From Zhengitettix transpicula (lineage: Eukaryota > Arthropoda > Insecta > Orthoptera > Tetrigidae): a stretch of 64,000 bases of DNA. The stretch lies in the NCBI GenBank assembly GCA_037074705.1, contig CM073591.1, positions 73,576,532 through 73,640,531 on the forward strand, read 5' to 3'. Within the stretch, counting starts at the first letter, position 1, and each line of letters starts with the position of its first letter. Both the position numbers and the translations under genes were made by a program. Under the pieces are notes generated by a model. It had not been told where the DNA came from. It did no database searches and worked only from the letters and a program-made list of their open reading frames with translations. Below are positions 46,669 through 59,240 of this stretch, piece after piece.

Positions 46669-47015
46669 GACACTATCAGTTTTATCGACATATTTCCAGA
46701 AATTTGGTTTTTTATAAGCCTCAGGTTTTCTTTTTTAAATTACATAATCTTTAAGTTTCGGTTTACGTGAATACAATTCATAAATTCACAGGAATTTTAT
46801 TAAAAACTCCTTTTCTACAAAACATAATTAATTTATTACCATATTTCACGAAGAAAATACAATTAAAAATATGCTATATTGACTGAGCGACTAAGAATGA
46901 CAACAGATTTCTTTCGGCACGGTTTCTGGTCCGTAAGAATGAAGTAGATTGTTACGTATAATTAAAAGGTATTTTCTCCATAAAAGAATATATATATATT
47001 AGCTCTTTAAATTTA

Positions 47016-47827
47016 TTTTTTTCTACAGGGTTGCCGTGGGTATGAGTGGCACCGTATTTTGAGCGGCCGTGCCCTGAGCGTCAACAGTCCCTTCCTCAAT
47101 CCTGACCGCTGAGCGAGCACGTATAAAGTTTTCCGATGAGCAACTTTTTCAGTCCTTAACAATTATCATGTTTGTAAAATCTTGCTGTGTTGGAATTTTT
47201 AAAAACACGGATTTGGAAATTAAATCATTTAATTGACTTAACAACTCCTGAAGAGGTCGTAATAAATTACGGATTAAACTTTGACAATTTTTTTCTATTA
47301 TAACGTATAAAAATTTAAATTAATAATAAATTTATAACTAAACAGATTGAGGTTTAATATAAAATTTAATAGATAAATATAACTGTTAAAAGATTTGAAT
47401 CTTAATTGATCCTTTCTAAGCATATTTATTAAACGAATCACTACCAATTGGAACAGTTTCCATATTATAGATAGAGATAGAAATTATAAATCCAGATAAG
47501 TTACAGAAATGTTATTCATTAAACTTGTATTACATTCACTTAATGTTAAAACCAAGACTGATAAAGTTGCTCTTCGGAAAACTGAACACCTGCTCACTCA
47601 GAGGTCAGGATTGAGGAACGGACTGTTGTCCGCTCAAAATACGACACCGTATGAGTGACGTGGTAGGGAAAGACTTGGCCTGGTGATGGAGAAGTATTTT
47701 GCAACGTCTTGCGGACTGAATTTTTTGGCTGCTTCGGCATCTGAGACTGCCTATTGATATTGCATCATTGCGGGCTGGTTGATGAATCTTAAACAAGGCG
47801 GATGATGGCAACCCTGTAGAAAAAAAA
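47016..47827. repeat. inverted-repeat element with unequal arms
   Basis: Both ends read TTTTTTCTACAGGGTTGCC outward-in (47016-47035 and the complement at 47807-47827). Inner arms 47041-47160 and 47545-47655 pair along CGTATTTTGAGCGG, CCTCAATCCTGACC and AGTTTTCCGA.GAGCAACTTT. The right arm carries about 150 extra bases (47656-47806) with no counterpart on the left. The loop contains a hammerhead-like box at 47248-47282. No transposase. The extra segment is a candidate capture. Confidence 0.75.
47248..47282 (+). ncRNA. hammerhead-like box in the loop of the inverted-repeat element
   Basis: CTGAAGA, then G, GTCGTAAT-AA-ATTACGGAT (a strong helix with one imperfection), then TAAACTTT where GAAACGTN is expected. 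The G12 core residue is T, so cleavage is unlikely. Confidence 0.4.
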
Positions 47828-48600
47828 TTAATTAAAATTAATGCGTTGGTGTGCTGTTTGCTTGCGCTGCTTGTGCCCTGGCGGCGTAGGTGGTTGTCAT
47901 CTGTCTCGCTAGCTATCGGCGTTCCTTCGTACAAAAACTGCCCTCTTGGCACAACTTTTATTTACTGCCCCATCTTCCCTCTTCGTCTGGGTTTTTATCA
48001 GTTTTTTCTTTTTCGACTTTTGCAGAAAGTTGTTTTCCGTTTCGTCCAATCCGGTGTTTTCCCGCTTTCTGTTTCCCTACTGCGGACATTGACCCAATTT
48101 AAAAAATTCAACATCCCCTTAATGGACAGCCGTCCGAACGGTTCCTTTGATTTAGAGGCCTTCGGGGACAATGGACCCTCCGCCGTTTGAGAATTTGTCT
48201 TAGTCTGAGTGCCTCTTCCCGAAAGCCGAACACTTCAGTATATTCCTCCAACATTTTGCGCAAACTAAAGAATGTTTTAAGAAATCAATAACGCTGAAGC
48301 CTTCAAGAAGTGTTCTAGGGAAACTAGCCGAGTGAGCTACGTTTCAGAGATCGTCTCTGCGTCAATATTTGAATTCAGAATTGGAGATTTTAAACGGAAG
48401 TGGCAAATTATCTTCCTTAAATGATAATTTTACCATCGAAACGTATTGTGAAATAGACGTAATCACTCGGCTAATCTCCAGAGAACATTTCTTGCAAAGT
48501 AAACGCCAAGAAAGACTACGTCCAGCGGTTGTGTCTGCTTACTGCAATAAAATTGGTAGAGGTACCTCCACTTAGAGGCTACATGAAGTGAATGTTAAAG
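47828..48600. other. unrecognised coding-like stretch
   Basis: Plus frame 47846-48190 (114 codons) ends LMDSRPNGSFDLEAFGDNGP, and 48369-48575 (68 codons) contains ISREHFLQSKRQERLRPAVV. Composition is more protein-like than elsewhere, but the minus strand is also open and no family is recognised. Possibly retroelement gene remains. Confidence 0.3.
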
Positions 48601-49044
48601 GTGCATTACAAAAAATGAAGTTCTGTGATACACATATATACAGCAGTCATTTTATTGCTGGCTGGAAAACTACCAAAAGCAATCGTAGCTAGTGATGAGC
48701 AGGGTTAAAGCCAACTGGTGAATTTCAGATTTAAATACGGGACCCAGTCATAAATAAAGAATGGTTTACGGCAAACCGCATACTAACCTTTTTTTTATCT
48801 ACACCAATGGGTCGCGCACTCAGTTGAAACGTGGGAGGATCTAGATTAGGAAGAGGAATGCAGAGTCGCATGAATAATCTCTCATTCCAACGTCTCATGT
48901 ACTCTGGCTCAATTTTTATCTCTGCCTCAAACTATTTTACGTGAATAAAAAATTATTGCATATAATCATTGATAAACAAAAAAAAATATATGTCACAGGT
49001 TGCACCTTGAAAAGTATTTGAAGTATATTGACGACGATATACAT
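48601..49044. other. AT-rich non-coding stretch
   Basis: Nothing recognised up to the ACAT target duplication at 49041. Confidence 0.5.
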
Positions 49045-50117
49045 TGTAATAATTTATTTACATATCTTTTGTTATCTTTTACAATATTTCAAGATATGAA
49101 TTATGTGGCGTTTTTAAATGAAAAGAACTATTACGTGAACTATTAAACAAGATTTATTAACAATTTTAAAACAAGTATTTAAATTACAAAATATTTGGGA
49201 TCTCAGGGTCTTGAACTGGGTTTGATAATGGCAGAATTTATATAATCAAAATCACAAAAATTACATTTGTTTTATATGGGAATCAATGCGTCTGAACATA
49301 GACGAAATTTGTTGCTGAAGAAATAATGCTAAAGATTGAATTTAAACAATTTCAATTTTTATCAAGAAATAAAGAATGATCTGAATAATTAAAGATCTCT
49401 TTTTATCGATAATTAAAGAACGATCTGACGTTTATCTTTTAAACGTGGTTTACAAAGATTTTAAAGTTTTCTTTCTACTTACGGCAGCCCAGGACTCATT
49501 TTACTTTTCGTGCACAATTTTGGGGATATCACTGATTCTAATTACTCACAGACTCTAATTATTCACAGACTCTAATTATTCACAGACTCTAATTAGCTTA
49601 GTCTGTCGGTTAGTTTAAAATAAATTTGTCGATTCTCGATGATTTACTGCAAACTGGATTCGTAGATCACGTGAGTCATGTTGAAAATGCCACTCACTGG
49701 TTTTGTCTGTTGACTGAAGATTGATTTAGTTTCTGTAATTTGATATAACAGCGTACTGGTTACTGGAACACATTCTCTCGTTCTTTAAATTAGACCTTTT
49801 TCATTCTCGCTGCTGACTGACTAAATTGTTCAACTTTTCGTGAATTAGAATTTTGTGGTCTTTACACCTCGCCGATAATTGCCTGACTGTCTCGTTCAAA
49901 TTTTCATGAATTAGAATTTTGGTTTGTTCTCCTTGCTGCTTACTACCCGACTATTCGTTCGTCTCGTAAATTTTGAGCGCGTAAAACCTTCTCGACCGAT
50001 CAACAATACTTTCTTTGCCTTGCCGGTTTGTTGCGGCGTCGGCTATATCCACCAATAATGAGTCCTCTACAATTCAACTTTTCAATTAGAACAATGCCTT
50101 AATTACCAATTACTACA
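49045..50117 (-). mobile_element. solo LTR, family 1 (copy 3)
   Basis: TGTAATAATT at 49045 to TTACTACA at 50117 with a perfect ACAT duplication (49041-49044, 50118-50121). It shares long blocks with 44802-45752 in inverse orientation, including GCAACAAACCGGCAAGGCAA and TGTAGAGGACTCATTATT. The 17-base unit is present three times (49537-49587). At 1073 bases it is the longest copy, with extra sequence near its U5 side. Confidence 0.9.
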
Positions 50118-50121
50118 ACAT

Positions 50122-51111
50122 AATAATGTTATGAGAGTTTCGTCATTTTGAACCATATTCAAATTAAATAAAAATTATAACTAAATATTTCTCTCCATAC
50201 AAACTAACCTTCTGCTAAATACAAAATATTCACTGTCGATAACCACTCTAAAGTTAGATTAAATTCTGGTTCAAATGTCCACATTCTGAGCGATTGCCGT
50301 ACATATTCACTAAAACCATGATTTTTCGTAGACAAATATATCTAATAAAAATAAGAATGTCCTCTTTCAAAATATTTTTTTTAAATGATAAAATTCATTC
50401 AAAAAAACCCGAATTTTCCCCATTTGTAACACGATTTCAGATGCCATGTAACATGACTTTCTTCTGACATATCATAAATATATCTCAAATATGTCTATCT
50501 CAGTAGTGATATGAATGGACATGATGTCGATGTAAATATTTTTAAACATGCAAACTGATGCATTACGTATTGCACCACCTCGAGAGAGAGAGAGTCCTCA
50601 TGTGCAACCCTAAATTCTGCAACGGATGGACAATCCAACTGTCTGAGACGATGTATAATTTTAGTAATGAAGACTTTAATTAATTAAGGTGAAGTCCTCA
50701 TCTACTTACATCTCATGTATACAATTTTATATTTTCAATGGAGTAAGTAAGATAATAATAAGAAAAATAGCCGAATACAGACAAAAAATGATTATGTAAA
50801 TACCACACAACGTTAGGTGTAAAAAGAAACTAAAAAGCACAAGAGCCTAAAGCGAAACAACTCCACTTTTCAAGAGACTTTTGTGATTATTAAATTTTCT
50901 CTTTATACCGATGAATGCCAATGTAATCGTAAGTTTTAAAAATTATAATTTGAACATTGGGTGTATTATAGTAAGGACGAAATAAAGTAATAAAGATATT
51001 ATCAATATCAAAATTATAAAAATATGAGTTCTTTTTAAATTGATGTGATAAACACCAGCCTATTAGTCAGTAAAAAATTATTATCAATTTAAAAAAATTA
51101 TATTTCACAAA
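50122..51111. other. AT-rich non-coding stretch
   Basis: Nothing recognised. Confidence 0.5.
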
Positions 51112-51263
51112 TACGTTTCATCCCTAAGTGGAATTTTCAACCGCAGCCAGTGTACCAATCGCACGTTAGAGATTTATGTTGATTTAAATATTCATATAAT
51201 AAATTATAAATTAATTTAATTCGAATTGATCTCCTGCAGAGGTCCCAATTAGGATGAAAAGTC
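51112..51263. repeat. inverted pair of degenerate hammerhead-like boxes
   Basis: Left (-): GGGATGAAACGTA at 51112-51126. Right (+): CTGCAGAGGTCCC, AATTAGGAT, GAAAAGTC at 51234-51263. The two face each other across about 120 bases, like the 31 kb hairpin. Core strings are mutated in both (A6 to C on the right; CTGANGA lost on the left). Confidence 0.45.
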
Positions 51264-52571
51264 GTGATTCTCAAATATGTTTTTAAATTCTATAATAAAT
51301 TGTTTCTGAATAGAAGGCTGGTGTTTTTTCACATTTATTATCAATATAAATGAACAAATATTGAAATCTATGATGAATTTTTGTAATTGATTGACTACAG
51401 TTTAAATGAATACCTGATACTGTTTCCTGAATAAATTATGAGAGATACCTGCCATTTACAACCAAAAAAGTGTCTCAGAACTCCAGCATCAGTATAGATT
51501 TATGATGTTTTCATCGACATATATATTTATATATAATACTCACGGTTGATCCTTCTACTCTTATTAGAAAATTACTTTCATCTGGTTTTCAATATTATTT
51601 TACTCAATTAGTTTTGTTCATCGGGCGTGTTCCTAACGTGCTTATGAATACATGTATACATTTATTGTAAATATAAATTTTAACAGATATTAAAATAGTT
51701 GATATGTGGTACCATATTAATTACATTATAGATATTCTACGCGTTCGCAAACTTTATGAAAAAACTCACAGTAGTTCAATGAGCAGGCCCTCCATTGGTG
51801 TAGAATTTGATGAAATGGAATTGTAAATATTTCAGCCAACGTAAAAGTGTAATCTTGAAGCCCAGTTCTTAAAATAACTTGCGCTAAACAGAAGTCCTCT
51901 CTCGTTATCTTTCGGCGTTTCGTAAAACTCGATTCCAACTTTATATAATACTTAACTTCCGCTCACAAATTCCGTAAACAAAGTTTATTTTTATTCCTAT
52001 GCTCACTCAGTTCGTTTTACTTTATTCCATCTTACTTGTTATGGTATGGTTTGTCTGATGATAATTGATGTTTCTGATTTCAAAGACAGTTCCGTGGTTA
52101 AAAAAAAGCAATGAGTTACAAGATTCATATTTCACTTAAATTATGGTACTGTATCAATTAGATTATTTTCCGTGTACTTTCTCTGGACATGAAGTTATAG
52201 TGAATGATAGAAACGTGAGAGTCACGAAAGTCATACAGCGAAAACTACGGTAACATTGTCAAGTCATATTAGGATAGTGAAAACAAAGCAGAAATTTAAC
52301 TACATATTTTAGAAAAAATTAGATAATTATCTGATAACCACTAGATAATAGAAACAATACTGAATAAATTCTGTTGTTATATAAAATAATATTATTTATT
52401 TGAACTATGTGTTGTCAGGAGATTAAGGCATAGAATCAGAATCCTGGACGATACCTTATGATGGTGCAATAAAATTATCCATGAGGGTCGCGACGGTTGG
52501 TTGAAAAAGTTTTAATAGCACGCGATATAATATTTCAAACTGCTCAAATTAAACACGTATGCACACATTCG

Positions 52572-52573
<2 letters not shown>
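51264..52573. other. AT-rich non-coding stretch
   Basis: The frame at 51726-51938 (-, 70 codons) has no known domain. Nothing else recognised. Confidence 0.5.

Positions 52574-52609
<36 letters not shown>
52574..52609. repeat. (TA)n microsatellite
   Basis: Uninterrupted TA run of about 36 bases. Similar shorter runs lie at 53293-53316 and 56052-56082. Confidence 0.9.
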
Positions 52610-52613
<4 letters not shown>

Positions 52614-53310
52614 GGGTTTCTGGTAAATTTAAATCATAGTTAAAAAATATTGTTTCCAAAAACAGTTTCAAAAGGATTAGGCAATAGCGCAATTCTTGTT
52701 TAAAACTTGGGGTTAGTACTGCCCAATTCTTGCTTATAATATTTTTCTAAGTGAATTTCTTTTTTTTCAATGTCTTCCCAACAAAAAAAGAGAGACTCAA
52801 AATAAATGCGTTTATTTGCAGATCCAAACAAATAAATTTTCTTCCAATTACTGAACGTGAATTTGAAAATGGTATTTATTTTCTTTCTTTTATTTGACTT
52901 GATCAAATGTCACAAATAATTATTGCAGAACCCGAGGTTTCCTGCATTTAAAATTAATTGTTTTCTCTTACTACTAGGAATTCATGGTAACGTAGATTGT
53001 TTTCATAACTTTTAAATAATTTATTGTGGTTGTAAAATTGGCCTTTGAACATACAGGTAATTCAGCAATAAGGAGTTATTCAGTTCTGCGTGAATTTAAA
53101 CGAAAGAAGCCAAAGTAATACCCTTCATATTTCGTGAATATGATTTGGGTTGTGACGTTAAAGACCTGTGCGTTAGAGAACTCTTTATAAATATGAATCA
53201 CTTTGAAGTAGAGCACGTTGAACTACAGGAAACATACTTGTCCGCTAATGGTTGTTCTTTCTTCTCATTCACCTTCAAGTAATTTAATATCTTATATATA
53301 TATATATATA
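52610..53310. other. AT-rich non-coding stretch
   Basis: The frame 52700-52906 (-) is lysine-rich and chance-like. A TA run at 53293-53316 borders the next LTR. Confidence 0.5.
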
Positions 53311-54192
53311 TATATAATATAAATATTTAATTAAATGAAAAGATAATCAAAAATTTAAATCATAAAATAAAATTTATTATCACTTTGTGGCTTCAAACTC
53401 AATACAATTACAATTTAAAAAAATTTATATCTCAGGGCCTTTACTGGGTTTGATAATGAACACAAAAAAATGATTTAAAATCTTATTAACAAAACAGTTT
53501 ACAATTTACCTAAACAATATGTCGATAGAATGAAAGAAATTAAAAAGTAAAGAAATTAAATTTGATTGACAATTAAAGAGAACGAAATCTGACTTTATCC
53601 TTTAATTAGCGTTTACAATTTTATTCAAAATTATGTTACTTACGGACCGTCGGTCTGGTACCAGAACAATAAATTTTACCTCGTTCGGACACTTTTACAT
53701 TCTTTAATTATTTAATATCAGGCCTTGGCTTTCACTGATTCTACACTTCAGTTTAAAATTTGGCAAGATTGGCTGTATTCCGTTGACTGCTCCGCTCCAC
53801 AATAATTTACCAATGTTCTCCTGGATTAATTTCTCCACGAAGATTTTGGAAATTTCTATTCTGACAAAAACTGCTCTTACTTTCCAATATTTACTCTGCA
53901 ATACTTCCGTGAATGTTTTCTTTGTATTAATTCACAACTTTAACTAGTTATACATTAAAGATGTCAAGTCTCTGCTGAAGTTTTATTACTTGTTCTGTTC
54001 TCGTAATGTTTCTCCGCCAACTAACTATCCTAGTGCTCTCGAGTTTGAGCGCGCATTTCCATTTCGGCATTTTTTCAAAGCAACAGAGCTCAGCGCTATT
54101 GTTGCTCTGCTCGCCTTACCGCTATAATGGATTTATCAAACAATTCAAATTTTATGTCCAAACAATTAATGGTCTAATTAACTATTGCTACA
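53311..54192 (-). mobile_element. solo LTR, family 1 (copy 4, eroded end)
   Basis: The right end TTGCTACA at 54192 is followed by ATAT. Shared family blocks include ACTGGGTTTGATAATG's complement at about 53446 and TTTGAGCGCGC at 54042. The left end merges into a TA repeat, so its exact start and target duplication cannot be set. It is the most diverged copy, hence the oldest or least conserved. Confidence 0.7.
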
Positions 54193-55542
54193 ATATATAT
54201 ATATATATAAATTCCGCATACAAGTCTACATCTGTGCAGAAAATTTGACTAAATTTCGTACACGTGTTCCTTGCGTATCGGAAACAAACACTGTGGGAGT
54301 AAGACCACGATTACCACCCTCCAAGGGCACGGGTATTCGGTAGTGGAAATTTTCAAACAAGCTAAAACGATTGACATTTGCCCCAGATAAATATTTCTGG
54401 AGGTCAGTGAGATTGATAGTGTTTCTTCAGTCTTTTGTGTTTAAATTCAACCCTTTTCGGCATGACAGGGGAAGGGGGTACCGTTGTGGATGGGGTTGGG
54501 CGATGGGGTAACGCTAAAACAACCGATTTTGGAGTCAAATCCGGGGTTATCGATGTCGTTGAGTTTATTTATTACAACCCGGGAAACTCTGGGCACACAG
54601 TTAGTAATAATAATAATCAAGGGACATAATTTTAGCCGTAATTCCAATTTCAATGAGTCAATTTAGATCGGTGCAGCAATCTTAGGTCTCTATAGAATTC
54701 ATTAAACACGATATTGAAATTCAATCCTATTAATATTCTAGTCTTCATTTATAATTTTTCAATAATTTTAACGCAAGGTTATTCTGCCAGGACGAAAGCA
54801 GAGTGACGTGCATATACGTCCAACGATTCTTTAAAATAAATAAAAAATGACATTCTTTTTAAGAAAAACATAATATTTAAAGTATTTTTTTTCTGATAGT
54901 ATCAGTACATCACAGTTGGGAATTGACCACGTTTTGTCGAAGAGTGAACGTTGTTAATTATTTAGTTTATATATTTTAATTTTATATTAATCTTTAATAA
55001 CCCGGGAACAGACAACATTAATGTTAAGTTAAAATTTTCAAAGTTAAAATCTTGGAAGATAATCGAGTATTGGTTACATAATTGTCGCTTTGAGGTATCT
55101 GATATTTGAATTTGGAAATCGCACAGACACTATATACATATTATTTAAGAAAATAGGAAAGAAGAATAGATAGTATCTTGTCTCTGTGTGTATTTTGGAG
55201 CTAACGGAGGAAAAAAATAGTTATATATATTTCTATATATATATAGCTATTTGAGTTGGATGTTGTGTTTCATGTTGAACAGCGATGTATGTATCGATCT
55301 ATATGGAAGACATATAAGTGCGAGGGTAGTCCCTAACCCTGTTACGAAGCTGACGTCATTACTCAGACTTGCTTGCTCAAGAATAAGGGGAAAACTTTCG
55401 CACAGGTTCAGCTTTCAATATTAGCTACCTTCGGCGGAGTTATCAGCCTTTCTGAGTTGTGGACAGAAATCGTCGAAATTCATCAAACATAATAGCTAGG
55501 ACAGACCGGAACAATTTTTTTTTATAAACGTGGATTCAATTT
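54193..55542. other. unrecognised stretch
   Basis: 54430-54620 is richer in G+C with plus frames (54435-54629, 54484-54666) and a short (AAT)n run; 55180-55500 is also mixed. No recognised domains. Confidence 0.35.
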
Positions 55543-55581
55543 GGATCAACACGTTTCGTTCTGGAACGTTTGATAAGATCC
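55543..55581 (-). ncRNA. hammerhead-like motif with mutated core
   Basis: On the minus strand GGATC and GATCC (55577-55581, 55543-55547) close the unit. Inside are CTTATCA in place of CTGATGA, a perfect CGTTC-CA-GAACG hairpin, then AAACGTG. Two core bases are changed. The fold survives better than the core. A CTGAAGAAGTG string on + at 55587 may mark an opposed second unit. Confidence 0.35.
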
Positions 55582-56048
55582 TACCCCTGAAGAAGTGAAG
55601 TTGTGCGCTTACTCATAAATTTTTAAAGACCGGTCTTCCTGCGTTTCCGTCAGTTTAATGACTTCCTTTCAGCTTTTACCGTTTTAATGTGGATACTGTT
55701 TTAAAACGTGAAACAAACCGAAATTAAATAGGATTTCTTACTCCGGAAATAAGGCGAAATGCTACCACTTTTATACTGTCAATAATTTAGTATGCATTCA
55801 AAAGTAATCTTTATTACTTGACTGTCCGTGAAAGTATTTTTAATAATAATAATAATAAACACCAACAATCCTTAGAATTCGTAATTATATTTATTTTTTC
55901 ATAATTTTTCGGTCCAAGAACTGAAACACTTCACTGCTCAGGATCTTATTGACTTGCGGATGAAATTATTTAAGGTGTACAACTGTTTATCGCCAATTTT
56001 GATCCTTAAGTTTTATATAATGGCTGATTTGGAACATGAACATTATCG

Positions 56049-56084
<36 letters not shown>

Positions 56085-57626
56085 TTGTTGTTGATCAAAT
56101 CATAATAGTTTTATAATTATATTTACAGTTAATAATAGCATACGATCGTCAAAAGCTTCTGACAAAATAAAACTAATTACGAAGTTCTAAGCATTGTTTG
56201 ATTTTATTAAGAATAACTTTTTTTTTCATGATGTTTAATGTACTACCCTTCGAAAATAGAGATTTCCGAAACGATGAGTTTTCGAAGTATTAAAACAAAC
56301 ATTTAGACATGTATATGTACCCATGAAATGATTGAAAAATTCGTGTTTATGCTTTAAAAAGAACTATCATAGCCATAGTGATGAATCAGTTGCAGTCGTA
56401 AGTATTCCTTGGAGGAGCAGATACTCTATTTGAACAAAATGTTTCCATTACATCAAGTTTAGCGACGTTTTTAATAGAAAATATCCATTAATTCTGAAAA
56501 TAGGTATGAAGTAGGAAGTTAATTAATAGAAGAAATATTACCTCCAATTTCTTAAGATTAAAAATAATATTGACGAATATTCTTCTTCGTTGATAGTTAC
56601 AAGAAAGTGTATTTTGCATGATAGGGTTTAACATAAAAGTTATAAGTATTTGTTAGCTGCACACAAAGGATTGGAATAAACCGGAATATAAATTTATAAA
56701 AAAGCTCCTTAAAAATTAAAGTATTATTATATACTCCAGTTTAATTCAAAATAGATTATTAAAAATTCCTATTGAGCCACTCCTACTCAGTGCATGAATA
56801 TTTCGAAAATAACCGTATTCATGCTTTAACTTAGATTCTCAATGCAATGGTCTAAAGTGTTATCATAAACTATTATAGAGCACGACAAATTTATTCGCAG
56901 TCCATTTTAGTGTCCTTCTTTGCAGTGCAACATCTCTCTGGGAACAGCTTTAGTAAGCGCTTAGAGCTCGACCGTTTTAGACCGTGTCGAGTATATGCTT
57001 ATTCCGCGCTGGCTTCCCTCCCTTCGCTCAATCAGTGCCACCTGCCATCGTTCGTGACTACTGCTGTAGTAGTCTTTAAATAATTAATTATTTTACAGCG
57101 AACATAATAACAAGTATATTAATTTTATATTGTAAAAATTTAATTTTAATAATTTTTATGTAAAAAATACTAAATTTCTTAAGTTGTCTTACTATACATG
57201 ACTCATATGTAAAATGAGTAATTATAGGCCCAAAATAATGTAAAATATATTACTCTTTGTACTGCTTTGCAGATCATGTGGATCTGCGGAAAATGAATGT
57301 ATTATTTCTATTTTATTCCGGTTAGTGTAATCAGGTTCTAGTAGCGTTGGAGAAAATTCTTAAATACTAAAATCCTTAAGTAGGGTAGACTGAAAATAAA
57401 AACTATCCAACTCAAAAAAAAATTAATTAAGCATTTCAAACCACCGTAATACAATTACATAATTCATATAACAGCCAGGATATATTTTTCGTAATTAACT
57501 GTATTTTCATTGTGTACTAAGCTTAATATAATTAGTTATAATAGTGTTGGTAATTTACTACGTTGGTGAAAATCACTTTGTATGTTGCGAAATAAAATTT
57601 GGGTTTTCTATTTTACTTTTCTGCTT
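55582..57626. other. AT-rich non-coding stretch
   Basis: Contains (AAT)n at about 55841 and a TA run at 56052-56082. 56930-57070 is less AT-rich without recognisable content. Confidence 0.5.
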
Positions 57627-57661
57627 GACCGATTTCGATGGCCGCAGATTGCGTTCATGAG
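57627..57661 (-). ncRNA. degenerate hammerhead-like box, ATCGGT helix III type
   Basis: Minus strand: CTCATGAACGCAATCTGCGG, CCATC, GAAATCGGTC. GAAA and a terminal GTC are present; CUGAUGA has G5 to C. CGCA/TGCG could pair. Weak evidence. Confidence 0.25.
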
Positions 57662-59240
57662 GTTTGTGATAAGCTTACTCGGGAATAAAGATTAATATGA
57701 ACCTACAGGACATATCCCAATAAAAAGCTTGTAATCTTTCGCTGCGTAAAGTTGTTAATTTGAAACTACAATAAGAGATATAAATCAATTTGATTAAAAC
57801 TCAAGAATAAAGCCGAGGAAATTAATTTTCAATTTGCTGCTTGTTAAACTTTCAAAACTTTCGTGTTGATTGGGCCGGCGGTTTTACGTTTATTAAAATT
57901 AATTAAAATGTCTGTTCTCATTAAATGTCTCGCAGATTTTTCAGTAACTTAATGAGATTAAATACTAAATAATAACGTAGCTACACTTTAGATTTACACG
58001 CGTGGTATATTTTATGCAGAACACTTCTCTAGCTTGCATTATCAAGACGTTGTAAGGAAATAATTAGCGAAAAATATTTTAAATTTGAATTTTTTACCAT
58101 TTTGTATACGGTAAAAGTCTAAAAATGAGAGTCCAATAATTATTAAAAGATTTATCAGTACGGTAGTAATCGAAAAATTTGAGCCCGATGATTTAAAAAA
58201 TTTAACAGTAACAGAAAACTTAAATTTTAATATACAAAAAAATATTTATATTTTATTAAATCAGACTAGTACTTCTCCTTTTCATATATCAATTAAGAAC
58301 GTTCCTTGTAACATCTCTGCTAGTTTATATAATTCATCATTGATCCAAGATATTAGTAAAAAAATAATTCATGAAAAATATAATTTACTAATAAAACTGT
58401 TAATTTTAATTGTATAATAAATAACTTGCTACAATTAAATTAAGAAATTGTTAGTTTGATAATAAATATCTTGCTGTAATTCAATTTAGATATTGTCAAT
58501 CATTAATCTGAATTCAGTAGACTTCATAGAAAGTAACTGACGTAATATATTCTAATCGCAAATCTAACCAAGAATAAATTCATTCTTCATAAATCTTCAA
58601 GGATGTGGAAAGACTCCATTTTACAGATACCAATTGTAGCATATCCTGAACATTAGGGAATTCGTTTCAGAGCTACATTGGAATTAAATTATATTACAGA
58701 ATTCATCGGTACGTAAATCTAATATTATTATCTGAATGAGAAAAAAAAAGCCAATAAGACATTCCTCAAACTTAAGGGTTTAAAGAGTTTATTTAATACA
58801 TTGTCACATCAAATAAAACAGTAAAAGATCTAACCAACCAGGTAATATTTATCTAAAGAGTTTAAAAACAATATAGACTTTATGCATAGGCTAACAGTCG
58901 GGTTAAAAAAACAGAGAAACTTTTAAGTAATATCCTTATTGGGTGTGATTACAAATATATATTTTTATAATATTTATTGTACTAACAACCTGTGTCGTAT
59001 ATAGGTTATGGAGTGACACGCCAAAATATCCATGTCAAGAATAATAATTTACGTTTTAGCAGTTCTAATCTAAGGCGTCAGTAATTTTTATTCGTAATTA
59101 CCAAACGTAATGTCGTCGTAGAAAATGCGTCATTTTGTACGCCGTGAATTTTGAAACCGTTACCTGAGTTACGTTTACTGTTTATTTAGTGTTTAATTTC
59201 GTTAATTGCATCACACAGTTTGAGTTTAGTGTTTTACTTA
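57662..59240. other. AT-rich non-coding stretch
   Basis: Nothing recognised. Confidence 0.5.

Noticed and set aside
47605..47952. 115-codon minus-strand gene
   Set aside because: It crosses from the right arm of an inverted-repeat element into flanking DNA with no common motif; only the extra segment is noted as curious.
49537..49587. CRISPR-like array of three 17-base units
   Set aside because: Units are directly adjacent without spacers and lie in an LTR of eukaryotic DNA.
52574..52609. TA run as a regulatory element
   Set aside because: Plain microsatellite; several similar runs occur in the window.
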